Below, piece by piece: positions 13,515 through 24,880 of a stretch of 64,000 nucleotides of DNA (the first letter of the stretch is position 1; every line of letters starts with the position of its first letter). The translations under genes were made by a program, and so were the position numbers. The DNA is taken from assembly GCF_050948175.1 (NCBI RefSeq), contig NC_135202.1, positions 6,324,001 to 6,388,000 of the forward strand, in the 5' to 3' direction. Source of the DNA: Xylocopa sonorina. Taxonomy: Eukaryota; Arthropoda; Insecta; Hymenoptera; Apidae. Under the pieces are notes generated by a model, which saw nothing but the letters and a program-made list of their open reading frames with translations, was not told where the DNA came from and made no database searches.

Positions 13515-14210
13515 AGATGGCGCTAGTAGTTTTAAGTAGTTCACTTCACTGTCGATAACGCTGAGCGACCAGTTTGAGCACTTTTTACAGAGATGGCGCC
13601 AGGGGTTCTTGAAGAGAGTAGGTATCATCTGTCTCACTCTTTCTTATAGCTTTTTATATATCTTTCTCTCTCTTACTTCTAAAGCGGGAAGTATACAAAG
13701 TATTGAAATAAAATTAGCAAGTTTAAGCCGCAGTTTTCATCATTTCACACAAAATTTCTTTACTTCCGTACGGCGGAATAAAAAACTGATTATATCATCA
13801 GAAAGCTTATTGAATAATGAAGGTTTTGTCAAATTTGTTGCCCACCACGTCTAAAATTAATTACCTAAATAGGAGATCAAAGTTTTCGCAATTTACAAAT
13901 TTTGTCTCCCGAGATAAGTTTAAACTTTTATTACTCCACCTATTTTCGAGTTTCAGGATAAATTAGGGACTATTGTAATAGTAAATTTATTGCTCTTTCC
14001 AATATTCTTTGTCATTTTCTTGTGGGACTTACGTTTTGGAGGATGTAATCAATAGTACGAGTGAAACTTCTGTTTCTCTGAAAAACAAAATTCCCAATTT
14101 TCTTTGCCATTTTGCAAATCGGACCTAGGTTTACATAAACTTTTTTGTTGGTTTTGCGGTGTAGTATCAGCTGTAAAAATTGATCAAACGAGTAGTGAAT
14201 TGTCCTGTAT
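13515..14210 (-). repeat. Right arm of the inverted repeat
   Basis: Reverse-complement partner of 12762-13463. Small indels and substitutions separate the arms, which suggests an old insertion or independent decay. The 81-codon frame at 13609-13854 lies inside the arm and is not regarded as a gene. Confidence 0.9.
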
Positions 14211-14322
14211 GTATATCAGAAAGATACAGATCCTCATTAAAAAAATTACTTTTATTGCGTGCGTTAGATAAAGATTTTGTTTACCTATGTATTTTGATCG
14301 CTTAAATTTATATTTATGCGCG

Positions 14323-15234
14323 TTATATGTGATTCGTAATCAAAAATTCTTGATTGATCGGATGCGATACTCGTTCACATGCCTTTGGGGTATCTGGATA
14401 AACTGGCGGTGGTTCGAACATAGATGCCTGCAAAACAGAAGTAAATACGCTGAGCGATAAAGTTAGATTTTATCTGTCGTCACCTGATAATGTGCAAAGC
14501 GATATTAAAAAATGAACGTTTGCATTTTTTTATTTCATCAATCGTTTTAGTTGGCAATTTTTAGCTAATTATTCAAAGTAGAAGTTATAGTAAACGTAAC
14601 GTACTCTGTTCAAAGGATATTCATAAAGTGGCGGAGCGCTGCAAGCTTCGCTATAAGTGGGTGGTCTTTCCATGACTGCACAATTTGGGAAAGACTGTAA
14701 CGTCCTGGGGTTTATACTGTCATCCTGGTCACTTTGGTCTGTGATCCGATCATGATCTAAATTTCTCGAATGCTCTGCTCTCTGCTCTCCTCTGTGAATC
14801 CTTGGCGATATAAATACACATAAAATTACAGTATTAATGATAGCCAATTTGCATTTAATTATTCTCAGTACGTTAATTAATAAAATTTCAAATGCCCCTG
14901 AATTTTTAGAACGTCCAATATTATGCTAGAAACAGAGCGTTAAATTATCTAAAACGTAATTCATACCTGCCCAACGATTTGCAATACATTAAAATTGCGA
15001 AAAAAGTACCGAATACGAATAACAGAAAAATGACCATTTGCGTGGCTGTAATCACAGTTCATTTGCGTGGATCTGCTTAAAAAAGAAAAATACGTCGCAT
15101 TATTCAAAAAAATCCAATACGAGGTATATAAAGAATATGGAAAAAATGATCTTACCAATAAAAATTATAATCCAGACACATGCCGTAGCAACGGGATTGC
15201 AGACCAGAAGAAAAGATATAAAAATATAATAAAT
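14323..15234 (-). CDS. Small membrane protein with PPxY motifs, 5' end uncertain
   Basis: Exons read on the minus strand: 15156-15234, 14967-15045, 14605-14800 (or 14791) and 14323-14427, with GT-AG junctions and continuous phase. The two 5' exons each encode a hydrophobic segment (VCNPVATACVWIIIFIG; MVIFLLFVFGTFFAILMY). The cytoplasmic-type tail is acidic and Ser/Asn-rich, then carries PPTYSEACSAPPLYEYP and PPPVYPDTP. These PPxY and PPxY-like motifs are the classic ligand of NEDD4-family WW domains, so ubiquitin-ligase recruitment is a reasonable inference. The upstream start is unresolved: a short frame beginning MQQKYNPWHTG at about 15322 has a donor but the wrong phase for the next exon. 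The TM-plus-PPxY architecture recalls Shisa, LAPTM and VOPP1-type proteins, but no family assignment is made. Confidence 0.6.
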
Positions 15235-16058
15235 CTAAAGCTATTATCTTGATAACAATCAAATAAGCCTACCTTTCCGTGCTAGTAATGCCTGTATGCC
15301 ACGGGTTGTATTTTTGTTGCATGGAAAACTATTTAAAACTGACGTCGATGTGTTTAACTCTATTCAATAACACAGTATTTTTTTTCTTATTATAGGTACA
15401 ATGGATAAGAGGGGAATATAAACAACATAAAACCCAAAACACACCTATACAATTTGTTAAATTACTCACTGCAGACATGATAATTATAAAAAGTAAAGAA
15501 AAGAAAAGAAAAGAAATCTGTGCAGTGGAAAATCACAGTCACATTATCATTGAAATAATTGCAAGAATAATTTCTAATTTATTTTACATAATCAATCTTC
15601 AACATGGAAATTTTATTGCACTAGAATTTGTTCAACTTTTCAAATGTTATTATTATTGAGGAAAAATATAGCTATTGTAAATGGTTCAAGTCTTTTGCAA
15701 ACAGTATACCTTGCTTTAAACTAAAACATCAAGTACATTTTGCACATATAAAAGCTACAATCTTATCAAGAGGTAACTCCTCAATGATAACAGATACAAT
15801 CTAAGTTACAATTACTTTTTCCTGAGATTTAATATATCCCTTAATATATTCTCGTTTAGCCTGCCCGTAACAAACAGTACACAAATAGGAAAAAAATAAT
15901 AAAAAGAAAACTATACAGAATCGCTTAGAATATATTTTGTAATATACACGAATAAATTATTAGTTACCCAAACTGATAACAATTCCTAAGATCATATAAC
16001 TTACAATAAAATTGTGACTTATGTGAATGTATTCTGTTTCAATTTCATGCTGTACAAG
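15235..16058. other. Upstream region of the PPxY gene and 3' side of HYPK
   Basis: AT-rich. It contains a possible but phase-incompatible first exon of the PPxY gene near 15285-15322 and presumably the HYPK 3' UTR at its right end. Nothing else was recognised. Confidence 0.4.
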
Positions 16059-16794
16059 TCAATTTGTTAATGTGATCAACGCTTCCACAACATTACCCCT
16101 GTGTTCTCTGAGCGTTTGTTCAGCAACATTTCTGCTTATTTCCATTTCTTTCATCTGCGATAAAACAAAAATGTCAATGCGACAATTTAAGAAATACCGT
16201 TCAAGGTACAGTAAACGAATAACGATCGTTATTTGTAATATAAAACAAATAGAAACAATGGTAAATGCCTTACTATGAGGTCAACATCTTCTTTTTTAAT
16301 AGGAATTTTCAGCAATTCCTTTTCTCTTGCTTTTTTCTCCGCAGCTTCTTTATTCCGTCGGTCTCCGATTATACTTAACGCCTATAGTACATAAATTGTA
16401 TTTAACACTCACCATTAATCGTTTCATATACATATAATGTTTTTATAGGTTATGTTCTATAATTATTTATATTTTTACACAAAGAGCTTATAAATGTTCA
16501 TGCGCGTGCATTAAGATACAGCAAACATGTGATTTTTAAGGTAAAAACAGAAAATTTCTATTGACATGAAAGAAATTAAATAAACGTTGTTGACAATCAC
16601 AAACACGTGGGATAATAAAAAATTTCGCGGGCGCTTACGCATGAAAACCCATCAGACGAGGATATTTCTTTCTCCTCCGCATAGTCTGTGACTTTTTCTA
16701 AATCTGCCGCTCCGCTATCGTATTTCGCTGCTTTTTTCTGTGATTTCTCCTGCTGCACCTCATCGGAATCACCGTTTACATCGTTATCCGCCAT
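16059..16794 (-). CDS. HYPK: Huntingtin-interacting protein K (NatA regulator)
   Basis: Three exons (16639-16794, 16274-16381, 16059-16154) give 119 residues, close to the human length. All junctions are phase 0. The conserved core KYDSGAADLEKVTDYAEEKE matches the family signature. The second exon carries the helical ALSIIGDRR segment and a charged coiled region. The last exon encodes a UBA-like domain (EISRNVAEQTLREHRGNVVE) ending in LTN. In animals HYPK binds the NAA15/NAA10 N-terminal acetyltransferase and has chaperone-like activity towards aggregation-prone nascent chains. The start is the ATG opening MADND, with only short frames upstream. It is divergently arranged with the SPT3 gene. 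Confidence 0.97.
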
Positions 16795-17378
16795 TTTTCC
16801 TCTATTTCATAACCTACTTCACATTGCACAAAGAAATCACGACATCGCCACATTGCGATAACTTCGCATTGTCAAGTGTGATCTCTAGAAAAATTGTTAA
16901 AACAATTACACGACAATTCATTATTGTTTCAAGCGCGACGATACATTTTATTATACATTGCGAACGTATATTGCTACGTTGAGAAACTGTTACCTTATTA
17001 GAAGTTTTTCTTTAATTGTTTAACTTGTAAACACAATATTTACAGCAATAATTCTTTCTCAGATGTTTACAATAATTGTTTTTCCAACCTTCTCCTTTAA
17101 AATGTAAATTATATTTCAATAGCGCATAGTTTAACAGAGTTTAAAATTAACTTGGCGCATCTTTGCACGTGCTTCAAAATAGACCAATGAAAAGTCTATC
17201 ACGTGACCATACCTGTCGTCATTGTTGTTTTGTACTTCATTGAATGAGTATAAACATAACCTATGCTCAATTGATATGTTCATACGCTAATGTTATTTGT
17301 TATTCACAATACAACAAGTTTCTTTTAAAATATTACCTACGTTTAATTAAAGTAGAGGTTGTTAAATAATTTATAATT
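16795..17378. promoter_or_regulatory. Shared bidirectional promoter interval (HYPK / SPT3)
   Basis: The HYPK and SPT3 start codons face away from each other across 584 bases with no intervening exon, so both promoters and 5' UTRs must fit here. No single core element stands out. That regulation is shared is inference from spacing alone. Confidence 0.6.
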
Positions 17379-18629
17379 ATGGCTGAAGCATCTTTTACTA
17401 AACCAGCGAATGATTCACAGTTTTTGCGAAACGAACCTGTGAATTACACTGCCGGTATGTCAGTCTTTTGCGTTTATTTGTAATTTTATTCTTAAATGCT
17501 ACATGAATGGGAACAATGTTTTACAGAAATTCGGCAAATGATGCATGGATTTGGAGACAGCAGTGAGCCGTTGATCGAGTCTGCAAAAATCATAGAAGAA
17601 GTTGTTCTGCAACAGATGAGAACGATGATAAGAAAAGCCTGTGAAGTTTCTGAAAGACGGGGAAACGCGAAAAAAGGCATCTGCATTTCCGCTGAGGATC
17701 TGGTCTTTTTATTACGAAAGGACAAGGTTAAATTGCAACGTCTTCTAAAATATTTAGGTAAATTTTACACGCATGGATGACTACTTGAATAAGCTATTCA
17801 GTTTTTATGTTATACTGACACATATTCCACTATTTTACAGAGTTGAAAGAATTCAAGGCTTCCATACACAAGACAATAGATAACGATATACCAGAAGATA
17901 CTATACCAGGTGAAAATGCAGAAAAATCTAAACACAAGGGACCAGTTCATAGTTTCCTTAGTTTAATCGATAATACTGGTGAACTCCTTGAAGACTCATC
18001 TACCGTGGATGAGGTTAAGCAACAAAGATGTATTCGTGCTGAAGTTATGACAAGATCCATGGACGAGGCTAGATATTTAAAATTTAGTAAAGCACGCAAT
18101 GCATCCTTTGCGAATAAGAATCGGCACAAATTTAATGATTGGATAATGCCAGAAAGTGAGTATATCATGTACAGTAACACTTTTATTTTTGGTAATAATT
18201 TTACGTTTCAATATTATTTAGGTGATATAACAATATCAAAGCAAGCATATACTGTTCTGGGATATCTAGCATTTGAGGTAGTAGCACAAATTGTAGATTT
18301 TGCAATGTTAGTGAGACAAGATCAAAATAAAATATATGGGGATGCAATAGATCGACTTAGACTTAGCTATGTTAATCCATGTACATATAAACCATATTAT
18401 CATGGCAAGGTTTGTGATAATTTCGATATACTTTGAAAGAACGAATTGATAAAAAAACATGTTATACGTTTTGTTCTTACTCATTAAGCAGGTTGCTGTA
18501 ACAAAACCGATAACGCCTGCAGAAATAATTGAAGCTCTCAGACGGTATTGGTCACCGCAGTTAGATATGACGGGTCCGTTTAATCGTTGGTCAATGAGAA
18601 AACCACACTTAAAACTCCTATCCTGTTAA
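17379..18629 (+). CDS. Spt3: SAGA subunit SPT3 (SUPT3H) homologue
   Basis: Five exons (17379-17454, 17527-17757, 17841-18155, 18222-18409, 18492-18629) encode 315 residues, about the size of human SUPT3H. SPT3 is the SAGA subunit that contacts TBP. The N-terminal histone fold is seen in IRQMMHGFGDSSEPLIESAK through ISAEDLVFLLRKDKVKLQRL. The middle carries FLSLIDNTGELLED and DEVKQQR, both typical of the family. The second histone-fold half has QAYTVLGYLAFEVVAQIVDF and LVRQDQ. The C-terminal helix ends around ITPAEIIEALRRYWSP. Splice phases are continuous throughout. It lies head-to-head with HYPK and tail-to-tail with WDR91. Confidence 0.96.
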
Positions 18630-19337
18630 GATAGGCAAATAGGGTAAGAATTAAATTATTAATACAGGCAGTGTATAAATCTTGTACAGAGGAAATTATC
18701 AGTATTTTATGTTAATATTTTAATTGTGTTTGAAGCTTATGGAGAATACATTGAAATAGAATAACGTAAAGGTATTTTAAAATTGACCAATATTTATTGA
18801 CAAGTTCCTGTACCTCTTACAGTTGTACCATTAGATTTCTACCATTAGGTATACACATGATAATTACGCTACATGAATTAGTCGAATTTTGTTCTTGTCA
18901 TTTTTTTTCTTTTTTTTTTTTTTTTACAAAGTCTCATTTATTCCCATGTGTCCTATTGATTAATGGCGCCCACTGATAAGCTATCTTATTGTATTCTTTT
19001 TTTTACAATTACAATATTATCTGTACATTTTACAATTGATAGTCCCTGATTCCATTTTAAAGATTAGAATTACAATGTACACGACTGCACTAATGCATGA
19101 TACGTTTCCATTCATTATACTCTTCATAAAATATTTAAATCTTTCCCTTAATCTTATATTACTTCGAATGTGTCCTTTAAATGAAATATTCTTCTGATTC
19201 ATCGTCCAACGATTACGATTGTGATATTTCGTAACATTGATCGCGCTAAGTGTTTAATATCTACAAAATTTGAGCTAATCTTATAAATTTTATACGATGT
19301 TTTATGAGTTCACGCAAATACTAATTTTACTTCTGTA
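18630..19337. other. Convergent 3' ends of SPT3 and WDR91
   Basis: 708 bases between two stop codons on opposite strands. AT-rich, with a poly-T run near 18900-18926. It presumably contains both 3' UTRs. No further gene was seen. Confidence 0.6.
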
Positions 19338-22169
19338 TCATGGCGAGAGCAACGTCGACACTCGTACTTTGCCTTCCGCGCCACCAGTTATACAAGTCCC
19401 GGATTGATTGGCAGTAGACCAGTCGCAACACAATGTACCTTTGTGTCCGCCTAATTCTAAAATTTTTGCTTGTGCTCCTGGCGGCATCTGCGAGAAATTT
19501 AGATTTAGTACAGGTTTAAACAAGAAAATTATTAAATACAATCACGTACTTTATATATATTTCCTCCAGTTTGCGTGCAGAGCAGCATGTAGTTACCGCT
19601 TTGGTCAAAAGTAAATAACTTCCCGTGTACTGTATTCTTCTCCACCTTAATTTTAGTTTCCCACAAAATTTTCCCGGAATGATTCAGACTTCTTTGACAC
19701 AATTTTCCATCCTCACTTTGCGTACATATGTTCGTGTAATCGTTTATTAGTTCAATATCAATCACTGGACTCGCGTGACAGCTAATATTATCGATAATCT
19801 CGTTCCGTCTCAAGTCGTGTATTAAAATATTTCCGTTAGACAATCCCGTGATGAGCAGTTGCCCATTGTGATTGAACGCAGAACATAATGCGGTTACATT
19901 CTGCTCCATTGGCAGAGTTCTTTCTAACTTTCGCGTTTTTATATCGTATAATAACAACTTTCCTTCGTTCGAGTCGGACACGGAACACACGAACGTGGAC
20001 TCTGTTGGATTGCATAATAAAGTGATTATCCGAGAATTCTCGTGATGAATTTCCCATAGAGTTTTACAGTCGCGGGTATCATGTAATTGAATCAGGCCAT
20101 TATTATCACCGTGTAAAAAATAACGTTCATTCTTTGATATCCAATCTAGTGCTGTAATAGCTTTGTTTGAGTTTGCTGGGGTAGAAGTAAATGTAGTGAC
20201 GGTCCTGTTAGACAAAAGAATAATAAAATTATTTTAAGTTTTCAGATATAAAACCGGTATCGTAAGTAATCAATTACTTTGGTGAAGGAATCGGGGTCCA
20301 TACTTTAATGATGCCATCTGCATCACCTGTAGCAACGTACGAACCGCTGGCATTACTTTTACATTGAATTATCGACGTTTTGTGTTCCGTATATTCTTCC
20401 TAAAAATAATGTCCCGTTAGTAGAATAATTATTAAGTGTATTAAGATCGTAAAACAATGAGAAACAATTTTGTTACCTGACTAAGAAGAATGTAAGTGGA
20501 GTCGATTTTATCTTTAGCTTTCCGTTCGGCTACGGCATCGATAGACGAATCTCTTTTTCTGGAGCTTGTCAATCTTGAATCACAGCTCATGCTTCTTTTG
20601 TTAACAGGTTCGGATTTACTGATCGAATTTACTTTTCCTTTCGCGTTCGTTCTTTTCGTCGACGCTGCTTCCGGCTCGACTACCTTCTTCGTACTCGTCC
20701 CGGGTTTTCTATTTAAAATTGGACTAGAACCACCGCCTATGTTTCTTATCAGATTTCTCAGAGTTTTAGGATTTTCTAACAAAGGAGATTCTCTATTTAA
20801 GTAGTAAGAAAAATGTTAGTAAGCAGTTAGCGTAACGCGTCCTATTACTTCGGTCGCATGCAACGATAGCCGGAAATATTTACTGTGCTATGATATAAAA
20901 GTCGTCCATGAGTGGTGGATGCTGCGGAGCCGGCCCTGGATTTATATCCATCACGTTTTCTATCTTGACGGACTCGCTCAAACGTTGCTTCAGCGTTTCG
21001 TTCTCTTCCTGAAGACGCTTCAATCTATTTGTATCCTCGTCTATTGTAAGCAACGTTGGCTGGGGCATACACTATAATTGTAAAGCATTAAAAAATTCAA
21101 TCGTTAATGTAGTGCTATACTTTCATCCATTGGAAGTTACATAGTAATATTGTAGATTTATGTATTAATTTTTCAGAGAAGCAGAGTACAAGAATATTAG
21201 AATACTCTTCATACTTTATTGCATGATTTGAATTACTATATGCGGAAGTACTGTAGTTAACATTTTTTCTCCACTATGTCAAAGCGACAAGACTTGTAAT
21301 ATGAGAGGCACGATGCGAAATACCTTTCACCTACTTGGAAAATAGTAGCAAGGAAATTGTGCAGGGACACTAACATAGTATCCTGCCACTGTCTACTAAA
21401 GTGGACAGAGTATGTTGGATTGTCTTCAGGATTCTTAACGAATGGTAATGCTGTGAAAGTACAAAGGGAATTAAACACAGTACAGATTATTTTGTAGCAA
21501 AAATGTGTACAAACAGAAGCTCTTACCAAACCATTCTTTCCACTCTGAGTGGCCTTGCAGCTCTGGTGTCATTTTCGTAAAGAACTCTTGAATCCGGTCC
21601 TGTTTATTGTTCACCGCTGCATTAACCAGGTACATTTTCAGAACTGCATTCTCCAACTTTCTCACGGCTGGAGTAAAATGACTTTCCAAACGAGAGAACA
21701 TTCTGACGTCCAAGTGCCCCCATAATTCTCTTAGTGACGTTAGGTCGTAATTATATATATATTGCATCAATTGATCGACGATCTTATCAACCTGGTGAAC
21801 AGAAAAAAAGTAAGGAAACGTGCTCTCTACCAAAAAATACGTTGAAACAGAAATTAATGTTTCTCTCAATTAAAACTCTAAGCTATTCGGTGTTCAAAAT
21901 GGATTAGAGCAGTACATTGATTAGCTCCTTCTTACTGCGATATCTTAATTAACTCTAATCATTCAAAAACGTCTTGTTTTCATATATTTTCTTTCTCTCT
22001 CTTTCTCTCTCTCTCTCTCTCTTTCTATCATAATTTCTTGCACGCTCACCCGGAAGCCTTTTTCTTTCTCGGCTTTCAAGTCGTTATCAAAAGCCTTCAG
22101 GGTTTGACTAAAACCCCTGAAGAGCAGGTATTCCTTGACCAATTCATCCACATACTGAACGTTAGACAT
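19338..22169 (-). CDS. WDR91: WD repeat-containing protein 91
   Basis: Eight exons (22050-22169, 21527-21791, 21335-21450, 20884-21071, 20477-20792, 20278-20399, 19550-20204, 19338-19487) give 643 residues in one phase-consistent frame; human WDR91 is 747. WDR91 is a Rab7 effector that, with WDR81, lowers PI3P on maturing endosomes. The N-terminus has the LisH-type segment YVDELVKEYLLFRGFSQTL. A helical region follows (MFSRLESHFTPAVRKLENAV; VHFSRQWQDTMLVSLHNFL), then a coiled coil (EENETLKQRL). A poorly conserved Ser/Lys-rich linker is shorter than in vertebrates, which explains most of the size difference. The C-terminal half is a WD40 propeller (TALDWISKNERYFLHG, CSAFNHNGQLLITGLSNG, GGHKGTLCCDWSTA). 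Intron 1 holds a CT microsatellite. Confidence 0.96.
21991..22026. repeat. CT microsatellite in WDR91 intron 1
   Basis: Tract of CT units with occasional TTT interruptions, starting about 25 bases beyond the exon 1 donor. On the gene's strand it is a purine (GA) tract. Confidence 0.9.
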
Positions 22170-24880
22170 TTTCCCTCGTTTCTCTTCGCGATATCAACTT
22201 TCTCCTTTAACTGACAGCCGTATGTTGTCATCCTTTGGCCATTTTGATGTTCGCTGAATATGCACCGAGTTTTCGTTTATCGTCTGACAGTCATTGCTGC
22301 CAACGCTGTTACATTTCAAGTACGTCTGCCATGGAAAGAAAAAACTAAATATTACTCGGTGAGTGGTGAAACTATTAGCCAAATAGTTTCAGCGCTCGTC
22401 ACACGAATAGCGCCATAAGTATTAAAAATATTTTTGTTTTGTAAGAGATGTTTAAAAAAATTGTTAAAGTTGTAACATCTGATTCTCCAATAATGTAAGT
22501 TTTTCATAATGGAATATTAATGCACTTATGCGTGTTTGTCTTGAATAAATTGAAATGAACGTTCAGCTCGGGTACAACTTATTTTTTGCGGCCTTTAATC
22601 GCGAGTGGTTGAAATACAATTGTTCTTTAATTATATTTATTTAAATCTTGGATGTACACTCGCAGTTGAGAATTGATTATCTTTATAATATATAAACAAG
22701 TATTTGAATTAAAAGCGGGGAGATTTCAATGTCTTAAACATTTATTCGTAAATAAAGTTTTATAATGATATCATTATTACGATCGTATTAATAATAACAA
22801 ATGCTCGTTATCTGTAATCAATTTATTCGCCTGTCTCGATTTTCTCCTCTTACGTGAACTTATATATGTGTAGTAAAATTGCAAAGACATCGTAATAGAC
22901 ATTAAGCGATCTGCTTTCTTTTTTTAATCGTAGGAAAGAAGAAAAGTATATCTCTGCCGCTTATGTAGCAACGAATACACACCGTATGTTTCTTTTTTTT
23001 TGTTCATCTGTTTCTATCATTTAACCGCTATACAGGAATTTGTTATCGTATCTGATAAAATGTAAATAGCTAATACAGATCATTTTTAAAAAGGCACAAG
23101 TTTTCTTCCTCTTCCCGTGGCGAAAATTTATTTCGGCCCTCCGGTTCGTCCGCCAAATGTATCTCCTCGTCTCCTATTTTCTTTTTTTTCCCTTCATTCT
23201 GTTCTGTATACTTAACGAACTCAGTAATTTGATCTCGCGAAGAAAACTTTTCAGTCCGTGGAGTAATTATTCTTAAATTATAGTCGAAAAAAGATACGCA
23301 GAGAAACGATGAAATTGAAAAACGCAGTGCGTTGCGAGGCAATGATTACATAAATACAATCATTTGTATAATTAACGATCAATGAGCATAAACTATATAT
23401 TAATACGTAATAAAGTTTTATATAAAAATTTTTATCTCACGATGTGCAGATTACAGTTACATTATCGTTAACATTATCAAATAAAAGTGTCGCGTTCGTC
23501 GGTACATTTTTTACACATGTACTTTGCGAACGGAATCGGAGGGTCGTGAAAACAATAAAATCACGCTGTTTTTGCTTCTCACAGGCGAAACATCCAAACA
23601 GAGGTCAGGGACCGGAAGTCTCGAACGCTTCTCAGTCGGTACAGCCGCTACCGTTTAAATGTTTCACGGTGTACAATATAAAAAGAACTTAGAAAAGGAA
23701 CAAAATACAGCGACGTTATAATCTACAAAATATACAAAGTACGAGGTGGTGTTTATTGTCGATAGACACTAGACTACGAAAAATAAATCGCAATCCTCAC
23801 GTCTGGCCCGCGAACAATCATGGTAAGAGCGGCTACTGGCGTTACCATACTTTCGTCCTTATCGTCGAATTAAAAAGAACCGGAAATCCCTTTCACTTAT
23901 GCTAGGATACTCAGAAGATTTTTGTTTGTTTTAGACATTATGCGTATTGATTGTGCGCGTGCGATGTCGTTCGTTCGATAAGAATACTTGTAACAAGATA
24001 TTGTACAGCTTACGCTATGTTCGTAGCGACAAAGCCTCGACTGTTTCGATCATTTCGGTCGTAAGTGAAAAGTTGAGCACGACAAGCGGAAATAATAATC
24101 GGACGCAGTTTTCGAGTACCAAACAGACTGAAAACAATAAGAAAAAGACTTAAACAATATTAATACGTTCCGTGCCGTGTGAAAGTTTCAAAGTTCAGCG
24201 AAATTTCAAAGCCAAAAAGGAGAAGCGTTACCTTAGGATATTTAATTATGAGAAAAAGCGTCTGTTCTTTCTTTTTAAATTAAAGAATTACATTGCCCCC
24301 TTAACAAAAGTTTCAGGATCCATACAGCACAGAAAGTATTAATTCCATCGGGTTGCAATTCGAGCCAATTCCCATCGGATGAAACGAAGAAAGGAAGAAT
24401 CGCTTGAAACACCAGTGGACCTTCCGTTACCAGAAGACTCTCCAAAGGTGGTTTCATACCAGACACGAAGGAATTCGTTATCACGAGCGTTTTCTGTGGC
24501 GACTACTGGTGCGGCCAGCAATTTTATCATCAGTTGATTTCCTGCGTGTCCCACCAGCTGCTGAAACGACTAATCGACCCGACTCGACCACGTTCTGTCC
24601 AAATACATATGGAGAAGGTAGTCGCGTTAACAATTTCTTGAGAACTCAAGCACCAAGTTTCAAAATAGATTATATATGTATATGTGTATATATATTTATG
24701 CGTGTACTTTTTTACCGACTTCGTTTCCACGATATCGATTCTTCACTGGACGCACTGCTCGTTAAGCGAGCGGACGAATTAGAGACGTCTTAAGGCTGAA
24801 ACGCGCGTGTCATTGGTGCTGGTTGTGCGAACGCAGCGATCAATCGTATAATTCAGCTATGATTATTCTTTCAACAGATT
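22170..24880. other. WDR91 promoter side and probable 3' UTR of the K2P gene
   Basis: Left part: WDR91 5' UTR and promoter. Right part: downstream of the K2P stop at 24881. Minus-strand AATAAA signals (seen as TTTATT) occur, for example, at 23752-23757 and 22741-22746, so a long K2P 3' UTR is possible. Short frames on both strands around 24.3-24.8 kb show no family features. No other gene was recognised. Confidence 0.4.

Larger units (their letters stand above)
12762..14210. mobile_element. Foldback-type element with about 700-bp inverted arms
   Basis: Two arms (12762-13463 and 13515-14210) are inverted copies of each other, roughly 85-90% identical by eye, around a 51-base spacer. Outer ends read ATACAG...CTGTAT. 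A possible 4-bp target duplication GTAT lies at 12758-12761 and 14211-14214, but the flanks are TA-rich, so this could be coincidence. There is no transposase or other credible coding frame, so if mobile it is non-autonomous. The inner arm ends carry AGATGGCGC-type motifs that are repeated within each arm. It sits between the rdx 3' end and the PPxY gene. The family was not identified. Confidence 0.85.

Noticed and set aside
14961..15158. Alternative minus frame through the second membrane exon of the PPxY gene (NCDYSHANGHFS)
   Set aside because: It ends in a phase that reaches a stop in the next exon, while the competing frame gives a membrane helix and joins the PPxY exon in phase.
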